DNA of 9,699 bases from Thermodesulfobacteriota bacterium (lineage in GTDB: Bacteria > Desulfobacterota > Desulfomonilia > Desulfomonilales > Desulfomonilaceae). Below are positions 1-5,227 of the stretch, one piece after another. A program made the position numbers and the translations under genes. Numbering within the stretch: position 1 is the stretch's first letter; every line of letters begins with the position of its first letter. The notes under the pieces are model-generated. The model had not been told where the DNA came from. It saw only the letters and a list, made by a program, of their open reading frames with translations, and made no database searches. The stretch lies in the NCBI GenBank assembly GCA_030837305.1, contig JAUPKT010000226.1, positions 1 through 9,699 of the forward strand, read 5' to 3'.

Positions 1-695
1 ATACCGGGAACCATTGGGTACACAACCTTCTCACGAAATATTGCACCCGCTCCGCGTGCATGTTGCTGCATCCACATGGCGTTTGTTATTGCAACTATCT
101 TGGTCAAATCCTCCCGTTCCGGCTCATACGAGATCTGATAAATTCCGGGTTCAGTATGACCTATGAACAGACGCGGCCTGATGCGTGACATGTCGAAGAG
201 TGCCATATAAACTATGGAATTGGGAAATTCCTGGCTCGGTCGGTAGACTGTCTTGTACACGAGAGGCTTGCCGTCTCCTCCTGCCGGCAAATCCTCGGCT
301 GTCCAGACACCCTCGCCTTCCAACTTGGGCGATAGATAAAGAGGAGGAATTCCTGCTGGGTAGGGAAAAGATTCATCAGAGACTGCCGAAACCTCAACTT
401 CTTCCTGGATGGTCTGCGTTTCTTCCGGCTGCTGAACCTGATCATCTCGATAGACCGGGAGCCTGCTGAGGAGTTCGTCCAGCCAAGGCAACGCGGAATA
501 GTCAAAATCGAATTCTGGTTCCCTGTCCGCGTCGGAGGGCTGGGCGCCGAGGCTAGCCAGCCTTGTTGTCGTTGTGTCCGTATTTGTACCCCATCCCGAT
601 GTCCCATTAAATATGGAAAGTGTTGAAATTAAGAGTGCAATTACGGAAATCTTCAACCCCTTGTCGCGCCACAACTCATTGGTTTTCCGATACAA
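1..695 (-). CDS. Secreted protein, 3' part missing (possible phosphodiester glycosidase-like N-terminal region)
   Basis: An open frame of 231 visible codons runs off the left edge of the window, so the C-terminus is missing. There is no ATG. I chose TTG at 695, the first usable start after the in-frame stop; TTG at 674 is a good alternative and TTG at 656 a weaker one. A signal peptide is clear: a basic WRDKGLK stretch, then the hydrophobic core ISVIALLISTLSIF, then a small-residue GTSG site. The mature protein starts with a Thr/Asp/Glu/Gln-rich spacer of about 90 residues. A compact region follows with GEGVW, then VYKTVYRPSQ, VYMALFDMSRIRPRLFIGHTEPG-type and REKVVYPMVPG segments. The pattern of GEG-W, Tyr-Arg-Pro and a Gly-x-x-x-Pro-Gly turn reminds me of the region preceding the catalytic part of secreted NAGPA-like phosphodiester glycosidases. 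That is recollection, not a search, and the catalytic part is outside the window. Being coding and exported is well supported; the function is not. Confidence 0.72.
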   Translation of the reverse strand, partial: MYRKTNELWRDKGLKISVIALLISTLSIFNGTSGWGTNTDTTTTRLASLGAQPSDADREPEFDFDYSALPWLDELLSRLPVYRDDQVQQPEETQTIQEEVEVSAVSDESFPYPAGIPPLYLSPKLEGEGVWTAEDLPAGGDGKPLVYKTVYRPSQEFPNSIVYMALFDMSRIRPRLFIGHTEPGIYQISYEPEREDLTKIVAITNAMWMQQHARGAGAIFREKVVYPMVPG

Positions 696-761
696 CCCGC
701 CTAAATCCCCTTTCTGTCTGCTGAGGACTCCTCTCCATGTCTGTCAGATCTTAGCCATGCG

Positions 762-790
762 AAAAGCCACTCATCGCGCCGTGGCCTTTT
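762..790 (-). terminator. Terminator-like hairpin in the leader of the 1-695 gene
   Basis: GCCAC and GTGGC arms enclose a 10-nt loop, flanked by A4 and T4 runs. One unpaired base lies at 786 on the T side. On the minus strand the stem is followed by TTTTCGC; on the plus strand it is followed by TTTTTGC, so it could act in either direction. It lies between the minus-strand promoter at 846-874 and the start near 695. It could therefore be an attenuator or a leaky terminator in that transcript's roughly 145-nt leader. The stem is short, so confidence is moderate. Confidence 0.4.
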
Positions 791-845
791 TGCAATCTCT
801 TCTGAAAAAAATCTAATAGATCAATAAGTTAAGCCTCAACAAATT

Positions 846-874
846 ATTATATCAAAGGTGAGGTACGAATACAA
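846..874 (-). promoter_or_regulatory. Sigma70-type promoter for the 1-695 gene
   Basis: On the minus strand, TTGTAT (874-869), a 17-bp spacer and a perfect TATAAT (851-846). The -10 matches all six consensus positions and the -35 about half. Transcription would start near 839 and read through the hairpin at 790-762 into the secreted-protein gene, giving a leader of about 145 nt. Confidence 0.5.
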
Positions 875-889
875 GCCCGGCACAGGCTC

Positions 890-906
890 ACCGTTGATAC
901 AACGGT
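890..906. repeat. Perfect 7-bp inverted repeat (ACCGTTG-ata-CAACGGT)
   Basis: ACCGTTG and CAACGGT are separated by 3 nt and no T-run follows on either strand, so it is not a simple terminator. It ends 16 bp upstream of the -35 box at 869-874 and could be an operator or activator site. No regulator gene is recognised nearby. Confidence 0.4.
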
Positions 907-1250
907 CCTATGAAATGTGCTGAGCCGGCCGCACGCCTCCGGAGACCGGCATGGCCTCATTTCGCTGCTGGGTATAACGGCTTCCGCAGGAATATTTTTC
1001 GCTGAAAGCAGATTGGTTCGACGCATTGTGTCGTCCGGCTGCCACCAAAGCCCTGCGTACTTTCCAGAATTGGCCTCCGTGAAACAAGGCCCTGTTTCAA
1101 CGGATCCCGAGCATAGATCGATAAGGAGGAAAGTCAAGTAATTTTGAAACAATCACTTCTCCAAGAACTCTATTACTTGAGCCTTCTACTCTCTTGTCCC
1201 CATTTGTTCCAACAAACCGTTGTGAAGATACGCGCATAGCGCCGCAGGTA
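907..1250. other. Intergenic stretch with no convincing gene
   Basis: This stretch lies between the HD-domain gene stop and the promoter/hairpin block. Frames on both strands over about 850-1150 are open for 70-100 codons. They give low-complexity Arg/Ser/Cys-rich translations with no SD site, no recognisable domain and no plausible start. GC appears higher over about 910-1110 than in the flanks, and there is an imperfect inverted repeat, GAAACA (1081-1086) with TGTTTC (1093-1098). It could be a decayed gene or a dispersed repeat copy; nothing in the sequence settles this. Confidence 0.4.
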
Positions 1251-1826
1251 TCAAGACTGAGGCTCCCGCCGCAATCCACTCACCATACAAACAATATCCG
1301 AGGGGAAAAAATCGAGAAGATCAAAAATTCTCTCTTCAAGAGATACCGTCTCTTTCTTCATTATGTTGAGTCTTCTTACTGCCTCCGATGACCTACCATA
1401 GGTTTTTTCAAGATAAAGAAATCTGTCGTCCAGCGTGACTATTTCATCGTGCACTACTCGTTTGTCGGCATAGAACAAGACGTGCTCTTCTGCGAGAGGC
1501 CGATTCTTTTCTCCCAGTAAGACAACATGCTGAACCACGATGCGGCCGATATCAGGCAACCCCTCTTGGTCCAGGATCTGCTGACCTCTCACGTCGTGAT
1601 ACCCCCCTCCATCCTTGATACAGATGTACTTGCCAATATCATGAAGGAGACAAGAAGCTCGCAGGAGATCAAGATCGACGACATACCGCTGCCGCATCAA
1701 TCCCTCTGCAATAACACGACCCACTTGCCAAACCATTTCAGAGTGGAGCACGATATGGGTGGGGGTTTCGTATTTTGCAAGCAGGTCAATGCATCCCAAG
1801 TAGTCTGGTATGGCCTTGATTTTCAT
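1251..1826 (-). CDS. HD-domain protein (putative metal-dependent phosphohydrolase)
   Basis: This 191-aa soluble protein has the HD-superfamily pattern. His28 sits in the first helix (THIVLHSEMVWQV), His62-Asp63 in LLHDIGKY, further His at 77 and 100, and Asp121 in FYADKRVVHDEIV. HDIGK plus the later ADKRV motif is typical of small HDIG-type proteins that hydrolyse nucleotides or other phosphoesters using a bound divalent metal. The substrate cannot be read from the sequence. The ATG at 1826 has a weak GGAA SD about 7 nt upstream, and no other good start is nearby. It lies downstream of the outer-membrane protein gene on the same strand with a 148-bp gap, so it may be a separate unit or be reached by read-through. 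A stand-alone regulatory or housekeeping phosphohydrolase is more likely than a toxin or defence nuclease. Confidence 0.85.
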   Translation of the reverse strand: MKIKAIPDYLGCIDLLAKYETPTHIVLHSEMVWQVGRVIAEGLMRQRYVVDLDLLRASCLLHDIGKYICIKDGGGYHDVRGQQILDQEGLPDIGRIVVQHVVLLGEKNRPLAEEHVLFYADKRVVHDEIVTLDDRFLYLEKTYGRSSEAVRRLNIMKKETVSLEERIFDLLDFFPSDIVCMVSGLRREPQS

Positions 1827-1872
1827 GCCAATTTCCGTACGAATCGCACTGCATGGAGAACTCAGAAAAGAA

Positions 1873-1926
1873 GCCCCGGTGAAGGTAATTGTATCAGGAA
1901 TAAGTACTGAACAAAACCACCGGGGC
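1873..1926 (-). promoter_or_regulatory. 9-bp inverted repeat between two minus-strand genes (terminator or operator)
   Basis: GCCCCGGTG (1873-1881) and CACCGGGGC (1918-1926) are perfect complements separated by 36 nt. Read on the minus strand, the second arm is followed by TTCTTTTCTG. This suits a long-loop terminator for the outer-membrane protein gene ending at 1975. Alternatively, a TACAAT -10-like box lies inside the loop (1893-1888), with a poor TTGTTC -35 only 15 bp upstream, so the arms could flank a promoter of the HD gene. Both readings are inference. Confidence 0.4.
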
Positions 1927-1974
1927 CAAAAAGTCTGTCAAAGTTATTGTACGGAGGCCATCCTCACAATATCA

Positions 1975-2892
1975 TCAAAAAATGAATCCGAGTTCCACGT
2001 ACGGTCCCTGACTCGAAGCATTCACCCTACGATGCTCGTTAATCACCCACTCCGAACTCCTAAACCGGTATCCACCTGCGACATACGGTCGAAGTTGTGA
2101 GCCGTGACTGATCATCATGTCTGGAAAGAATTTTCCTTGTGCATCGAGATACAATCCCGTTTGCTTCTGAAGGAATGTGCAAGCACCTTTGACTTTCACA
2201 AACACGGAGCTGCCCGGAGAAAATTCACCGCTTGCGCCCGCGCCCATCAAGAACTCCTCACGCTGCTGAGAATCCCTACCGAGAGCAGTTTGCATCTGAA
2301 AATCCTCTACCCAAAACTCTCCGAGCAAGTAGGCCCCCGCTCTGAATTGAGGCCCAACAGCAAAGAAGTACTCGCCTTCAAGTCTGTATAACGAAGTCGT
2401 AGCTTTGGCAGCGACTTGTTGACCCTGCAAGAAGAGCGTATTTCCCACGGTGATGTTGTCCGGCAATATGCCGTGACCATTGTCGATGCGCGGGATCATG
2501 TAGGATAGGGTCAGAGCCATTGTGGGAGCAACGCGCACAGCGCCGTACACCTCTGCCACCATGGTATATTGGGCAAAGTTAAGATCTCTAATGAAATCAA
2601 TTCCTGCTGATCCATCCTGATTCAGGACAAAGGAGTTGCCACTATAGTAGCCTCGTGCACCGCCTTCAAAGCTTAAAGTTGTACATGAACGCTGGGGCGG
2701 GCATGGCATCATGCCGAATGGAATGGGCGGTGGACCGCCTGGCGGCATACCCATGGGAGGCGCGAACCCCGGAGCCATGGGACCGGCAGGAGGTCCTAGA
2801 CGGGTGCCGGATATCCCTAGACCGGGGAAAAAGAGTAGCGCAACCATAGTCCCAACAAGTGCAAGGACTGCAAAGTAGGATTTATTCATCAC
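1975..2892 (-). CDS. Outer-membrane beta-barrel protein with Pro/Gly/Met-rich N-terminal linker
   Basis: This 305-aa exported protein begins with a signal peptide (residues 1 to about 28; core YFAVLALVGTMVALLFFPGLG). Residues about 33-66 are an unusual Pro/Gly/Met-rich linker with repeats such as PPMGMPPGGPPP, ending with Cys64 and Cys70. From about 72 to 305 the sequence alternates polar and aromatic/hydrophobic residues as in beta-strands, and it ends in YVELGFIF. A C-terminal Phe is the usual BAM recognition signal of outer-membrane barrels. The start is GTG at 2892 or the adjacent ATG at 2889. AGGAGG at 2907-2902 is 9 nt from the GTG and 12 nt from the ATG, so GTG is favoured slightly. 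It has its own strong promoter. It could be a porin-like or surface structural protein; no ligand is evident. Confidence 0.82.
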   Translation of the reverse strand: MMNKSYFAVLALVGTMVALLFFPGLGISGTRLGPPAGPMAPGFAPPMGMPPGGPPPIPFGMMPCPPQRSCTTLSFEGGARGYYSGNSFVLNQDGSAGIDFIRDLNFAQYTMVAEVYGAVRVAPTMALTLSYMIPRIDNGHGILPDNITVGNTLFLQGQQVAAKATTSLYRLEGEYFFAVGPQFRAGAYLLGEFWVEDFQMQTALGRDSQQREEFLMGAGASGEFSPGSSVFVKVKGACTFLQKQTGLYLDAQGKFFPDMMISHGSQLRPYVAGGYRFRSSEWVINEHRRVNASSQGPYVELGFIF

Positions 2893-2900
2893 AAACCTTG

Positions 2901-2907
2901 ACCTCCT
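2901..2907 (-). promoter_or_regulatory. Strong Shine-Dalgarno site of the outer-membrane protein gene
   Basis: AGGAGGT on the minus strand, near-full complement to the 16S 3' end. Its distance decides between the GTG (9 nt) and ATG (12 nt) starts in favour of GTG. Confidence 0.8.
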
Positions 2908-2926
2908 ATACCGTACTGTTTCAGTA

Positions 2927-2956
2927 ATTATATCAAATTACAACATAGAAAGTCAA
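2927..2956 (-). promoter_or_regulatory. Near-consensus sigma70 promoter of the outer-membrane protein gene
   Basis: On the minus strand, TTGACT (2956-2951), an 18-bp spacer and TATAAT (2932-2927), in a strongly AT-rich block (2908-3000). Eleven of twelve hexamer positions match. Transcription would begin near 2920, giving a short leader with the AGGAGGT site directly inside it, as expected for a highly expressed envelope protein. Confidence 0.78.
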
Positions 2957-3010
2957 CAAAAGTAATTTAGTAAATCTCTATAATAATATCATATCAAACT
3001 GAGATATGAG

Positions 3011-3163
3011 ATGGACTTCATTCGAAGTGAGCCTGGCATGCCCCCCAAGACACCCGGGAATGCCTGCATGCTCACCAGCAAGGCTGTCATTGAAATATAT
3101 GATCTGTTCGTGTATCATATGGGAACTGAGGCCGATTTTCAGATTAGCCTCACCGATAGATAA
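3011..3163 (+). CDS. Candidate small protein, 50 aa, unknown
   Basis: ATG to TAA, 50 codons. The protein-like composition (start MDFIRSEPGMPPK, middle SKAVIEIYDLFVYHMG) argues mildly for coding. There is no clear SD site (only GAGATATGAG before the ATG). A good promoter for the downstream gene (3090-3118) lies inside the frame. It could be a genuine small gene, the remnant of a longer one, or chance. No family is recognised. Confidence 0.3.
   Translation: MDFIRSEPGMPPKTPGNACMLTSKAVIEIYDLFVYHMGTEADFQISLTDR
3090..3118 (+). promoter_or_regulatory. Sigma70-type promoter for the 3249-3554 gene, overlapped by an inverted repeat
   Basis: TTGAAA (3090-3095), 17-bp spacer, TATCAT (3113-3118); each hexamer is one base from consensus. 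A perfect 7-bp inverted repeat, ATATGAT (3097-3103) and ATCATAT (3114-3120), spans the spacer and -10 box, a typical place for a repressor operator. Transcription would start near 3126 and lead into the 3249 gene. Confidence 0.5.
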
Positions 3164-3180
3164 TACTCACGGTCGCGGAT

Positions 3181-3255
3181 ATGCGTATTGTGGCGATCAA
3201 GAGAGACCTGAGAGATTGTTTTGAAGGAGTTTACAGGAGCCTCCCCGAATGCTGA
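3181..3255 (+). CDS. Candidate 24-aa upstream peptide overlapping the next start
   Basis: ATG CGT ATT to TGA, 24 codons. It begins MRIVAIKRDLRD and ends with Cys next to the stop. Its TGA overlaps the ATG of the next gene (ATGCTGA, 3249-3255), a layout used for translational coupling. No clear SD precedes it, and the overlap may be accidental. It lies downstream of the 3090-3118 promoter, so it would be on the same transcript. Confidence 0.22.
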   Translation: MRIVAIKRDLRDCFEGVYRSLPEC

Positions 3256-3554
3256 GGGAACATATCAATGAAATCATGACTCGATGGAGTCCGAAGGAAA
3301 GGCGAGGCGCCAAGTATGATCCTATGGTCTTTCTTGAGACCCCGGAGCAAGCGCGAAAACTGCTGATCCATCTAAGAAAGGAATTGAAAAAGGCAGCAGC
3401 AGAGAAAAATATTGCGCTGGCTCAAGAAATAGAAGAAGTCTTAGAAACGGTAGAAAAGCTCTCCAAGCAATTCTTCCGATGGGAAGACGACATACAAAGA
3501 TCTCTTGAATCCCAGGATCTCAGAGAGATTCGGAAGCTTCCTTTGGGATTTTAG
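3249..3554 (+). CDS. Hypothetical helical protein, 101 aa
   Basis: A soluble, highly charged, all-helical protein without Cys. The ATG follows AGGAG (3235-3239) by 9 nt, a good SD. Residues about 32-67 (from EQARKLLIHLRKELKKAAAE to ETVEKL) form a Lys/Glu-rich heptad-like helix pair. The spacing of LRKELKKAA and the following hydrophobics loosely resembles a UVR motif (UvrB/UvrC interaction helix hairpin), but one residue is extra and the match is weak. The C-terminus is a short basic/acidic helix. It is preceded by its own promoter (3090-3118) and followed by another hypothetical gene on the same strand 151 bp later. Not recognised beyond this; a DNA- or protein-binding adaptor is only a guess. 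Confidence 0.72.
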   Translation: MLREHINEIMTRWSPKERRGAKYDPMVFLETPEQARKLLIHLRKELKKAAAEKNIALAQEIEEVLETVEKLSKQFFRWEDDIQRSLESQDLREIRKLPLGF

Positions 3555-3705
3555 GGAAGAACCTTTTCGAAAAAAATAGACACAAACTCGGTGACAGATC
3601 GTCTCTCCATGCATAATGTCATACCAGTGCCGTGAACGCATCGGAATGGCTTTGGCTTCGATGTCTCACACTTCAGAAATATCGCTAAATGAGTAGGATA
3701 ACCAA

Positions 3706-4044
3706 ATGAAATACGATGACATGAGTCGTGAGGAACTCATAAGACATATTATTGCCTTAGAGGAATACCATGAAAACGTGATCGTTTTTTGGGGCGGGAA
3801 AAAGGAATTCCGTGATACGTTCGCCCAGGTAATCGACAATAGGGACGGGTCATACACTGAAGAAGAGGTCCAAGACGCATCGATTATCCTAAACACGCCC
3901 GGGGCATTTGATGATTTTGTCGAATTGGTTCGAGATTCTTTTGACCGTGGCGGTATCAATTATGTTCTTTCTGAAAAAATCTCCTCCATCATGCAAGAGG
4001 TGGCAGATAGGCACGGACGGAACAAGACGGCGTCAATTAATTGA
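3706..4044 (+). CDS. Hypothetical acidic protein, 112 aa
   Basis: The ATG follows TAGGAT (AGGA at 3695-3698) by 7 nt, which fixes the start. The protein opens with MKYDDMSREELIRHIIALEE, an amphipathic helix. It continues through FWGGKKEFRDTFAQVI, an acidic EEEVQDASIILN segment, and DDFVELVRDSFDRGG towards a final helix. There is no signal peptide, no membrane segment and no Cys, so it is probably cytoplasmic. The start resembles short N-terminal helices seen in sensor or phage-type proteins, but I recognise no family. The stop codon lies in a TCAATTAATTGA palindrome (4033-4044), probably chance. It may be cotranscribed with the upstream 101-aa gene. Confidence 0.75.
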   Translation: MKYDDMSREELIRHIIALEEYHENVIVFWGGKKEFRDTFAQVIDNRDGSYTEEEVQDASIILNTPGAFDDFVELVRDSFDRGGINYVLSEKISSIMQEVADRHGRNKTASIN

Positions 4045-4221
4045 ACGAATAATCTTTCCTGTTTACTGAATGTCGTGATAATTCAATAAGCAAAAGTGAT
4101 GTCCGAGAATTATTTTGTGGAAATGTTTCAAAGACTCATTTACAATTAGAATACCATTGGCAAGGCACACAAGTAATATAGTGTGCGATAAAGGTGGTAT
4201 TCATGAAAGGAGAGCCTGCCT

Positions 4222-4824
4222 TTGACTACCGCGCCGAAGCTGTTGCATCTACTGAGACACTTTGTCTCATTTTGTCTCCTCCTGACTATTCTTGGTGGAG
4301 CGAATCCGGGTCTTTGCCAGGAAAAAGACTCACAGTGCATGGTATTGAAAGATAAGTGGGAAAGACTGCACCAAGAACTCAAGGAAAAACTTCATGGATT
4401 TGTGTCGATTCAACAACTCCCGGTTGACAGGATTATTCAGAGGCCCCTGGTTTCAGACAATCAGGGCAAGACCATTGCGAAGCAGATCGGTGATGCTCTC
4501 CAAGTAAAAGAAGATTTACTCGGGGAAAAACGGCGCGACTGCCTGAAGATTATCGATGAAGAAAATCAGGTATTTGAAGAACTACAAGAGTGCACCTCCG
4601 CATCCAAAAATACCAAAAACAAGGATTTTTCATCACTCCAAAAGAATAGGAGAGCCGTTCTGGACAAGATTGTCATGACCCTGGCGGAAGTGAAGGAAGT
4701 GGAAGGCCGGGAGACAATTCTGCCCTACTCAGAGGCAGCCAGTCAGGGTGATCCCTACCGCCAAAGTGTCAATAATTACTGGCAAAACTATCAGCAAATG
4801 TACAGAAGATGGTGGGGATATTGA
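4222..4824 (+). CDS. Exported helical protein with aromatic-rich C-terminus, 200 aa
   Basis: It starts with TTG at 4222, placed 9 nt after AGGAG (4208-4212). An ATG at 4203 overlaps the SD but opens a different, 50-codon frame without export features. The signal peptide is basic (KLLHLLRH) then hydrophobic (FVSFCLLLTILGGA), with probable cleavage near NPGLC-Q. PGLC is not a valid lipobox, so I do not call a lipoprotein. The mature part is a charged helical protein with Cys39, Cys107 and Cys124. The last 22 residues are strikingly aromatic (NNYWQNYQQMYRRWWGY; eight Tyr/Trp counted from Tyr179). Likely periplasmic or surface-associated; the tail could bind a ligand or partner. It is the nearest gene upstream of the peptide cassette, 293 bp away, and no functional link is shown. 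Confidence 0.78.
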   Translation: MTTAPKLLHLLRHFVSFCLLLTILGGANPGLCQEKDSQCMVLKDKWERLHQELKEKLHGFVSIQQLPVDRIIQRPLVSDNQGKTIAKQIGDALQVKEDLLGEKRRDCLKIIDEENQVFEELQECTSASKNTKNKDFSSLQKNRRAVLDKIVMTLAEVKEVEGRETILPYSEAASQGDPYRQSVNNYWQNYQQMYRRWWGY

Positions 4825-4966
4825 TCCCCTTTTCATGCGTGGCAACGCTGACATGATCGAACCATTCTCATGTTTCCTGACCAGGGGGGCTTTAACGCGG
4901 AGTCAACGCGCTGAAGGCATGAAAGTGTTATGCAACCATCAAGTGTAGTATATGATGCTATGTCTT

Positions 4967-4993
4967 CATGACATGTTGATGCTTCATGTCATG
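4967..4993. repeat. 9-bp inverted repeat CATGACATG / CATGTCATG
   Basis: CATGACATG (4967-4975) and CATGTCATG (4985-4993) are exact reverse complements with a 9-bp spacer, so their centres are 18 bp apart. Each arm is itself nearly palindromic (CATG-x-CATG), so the block also reads as a direct repeat of TTCATG-x-CATG. It lies about 57 bp upstream of the -35 box at 5050, suitable for an activator or a remote operator. No binding protein is identified. Confidence 0.55.
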
Positions 4994-5049
4994 TTTTGGT
5001 ATTATGTGCAATGTTAGGAACATTTCTTCCATTCGAAGCTATATTGTAT

Positions 5050-5078
5050 TTGACTGCTCTCCGAACCACATCTATTCT
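5050..5078 (+). promoter_or_regulatory. Sigma70-type promoter of the peptide cassette
   Basis: TTGACT (5050-5055), 17-bp spacer, TATTCT (5073-5078). Five of six bases match at -35 and four of six at -10. Transcription would start near 5085, about 33 nt before the peptide ATG. The -35 hexamer is the same as those at 2951-2956 and 6859-6864. Confidence 0.58.
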
Positions 5079-5088
5079 TTGAATAGAT
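5070..5088. promoter_or_regulatory. Perfect 8-bp palindrome over the -10 box of the cassette promoter
   Basis: ATCTATTC (5070-5077), TTT, GAATAGAT (5081-5088). The arms are exact complements and the repeat covers the TATTCT -10 element and the expected start point, a classic repressor-operator position. Only part of it would be transcribed, so a DNA operator is likelier than an RNA hairpin. Confidence 0.5.
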
Positions 5089-5117
5089 CTTAAATAATGA
5101 TCAAAAGGAGAGCGACC

Positions 5118-5180
5118 ATGACGATTAAGAAAGTGGTTAAGATGTCAAAGGGACTTTGTAAGTGCAAGAGTTCCTGCTAA
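5118..5180 (+). CDS. 20-aa Cys/Lys-rich precursor peptide of a radical SAM RiPP cassette
   Basis: The translation is MTIKKVVKMSKGLCKCKSSC, ending TAA. AGGAG (5106-5110) sits 7 nt before the ATG, the best SD in the window. The short Lys-rich N-terminal half (KKVVKMSK) would serve as leader for a recognition domain. The C-terminal half carries Cys14, Cys16 and the terminal Cys20, interspersed with Lys and Ser. Its net charge is about +6. It lies 47 bp upstream of a radical SAM/SPASM enzyme on the same strand with a promoter immediately before it, the expected layout for a RiPP precursor and its maturase. PqqA shows that such enzymes can use precursors of only about 23 residues. The modification is inferred: a thioether crosslink involving a Cys, or another C-C or C-X crosslink, is plausible. 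A metal-binding Cys peptide is an alternative. I do not recognise a named precursor family. Confidence 0.78.
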   Translation: MTIKKVVKMSKGLCKCKSSC

Positions 5181-5207
5181 AGGTAGATTTGATTTTTGTC
5201 TAGCCCT

Positions 5208-5227
5208 GGACTGGATGCGGTAAGTCC
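5208..5227 (+). promoter_or_regulatory. Short hairpin abutting the GTG start of the radical SAM gene
   Basis: GGACT (5208-5212) and AGTCC (5223-5227) pair across a 10-nt loop, ending at the base before the GTG. The start also has only a weak SD. This could lower enzyme translation relative to the abundant peptide, or be opened by ribosomes leaving the peptide stop 27 nt upstream. The stem is only 5 bp, so it is tentative. Confidence 0.3.

Larger units (their letters stand above)
4825..5117 (+). other. Regulatory intergenic region upstream of the peptide cassette
   Basis: There is no convincing gene here. A 31-codon frame at 4852 lacks an SD and is discounted. The region contains a 9-bp inverted repeat (4967-4993), a promoter (5050-5078), a palindrome over its -10 (5070-5088) and the SD of the peptide gene. 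No T-run hairpin marks the end of the preceding gene, so read-through cannot be excluded. Confidence 0.6.

Noticed and set aside
212..607. 131-codon minus-strand frame starting at 607
   Set aside because: It is another frame of the secreted-protein gene 1-695, whose own frame has a signal peptide and protein-like composition and runs through the window edge.
847..1152. Open frames on both strands (minus 847-1152 and plus 917-1141)
   Set aside because: No SD site, no recognisable domain and Arg/Ser/Cys-rich random-looking translation; the minus frame runs through the promoter at 846-874.
1144..1239. Plus-strand 31-codon ORF starting TTG after AAGGAGG at 1123-1129
   Set aside because: Spacing of 14 nt from SD to TTG is too long, and it has no protein-like pattern beyond a short Leu-rich run.
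4077..4118. ATAATTC ... GAATTAT arms after the 112-aa gene as a terminator
   Set aside because: AT-only stem with a loop of over 20 nt and a poor T-run; too unstable to call.
4144..4200. Promoter upstream of the 4222 gene (TTGGCA with TATAGT or TAGTGT; also sigma54-like GGCA)
   Set aside because: Spacing is 14 or 16 with poor -10 matches, and the sigma54 -24/-12 spacing is not met.
4203..4355. 50-codon ORF from ATG at 4203 overlapping the exported-protein start
   Set aside because: The ATG lies next to the SD of the 4222 gene and the frame has no SD of its own; the 4222 frame has a clear signal peptide.
4852..4947. 31-codon ORF upstream of the peptide cassette, considered as a second precursor peptide
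   Set aside because: No SD before the ATG, composition unlike the 20-aa peptide, and not adjacent to the enzyme.
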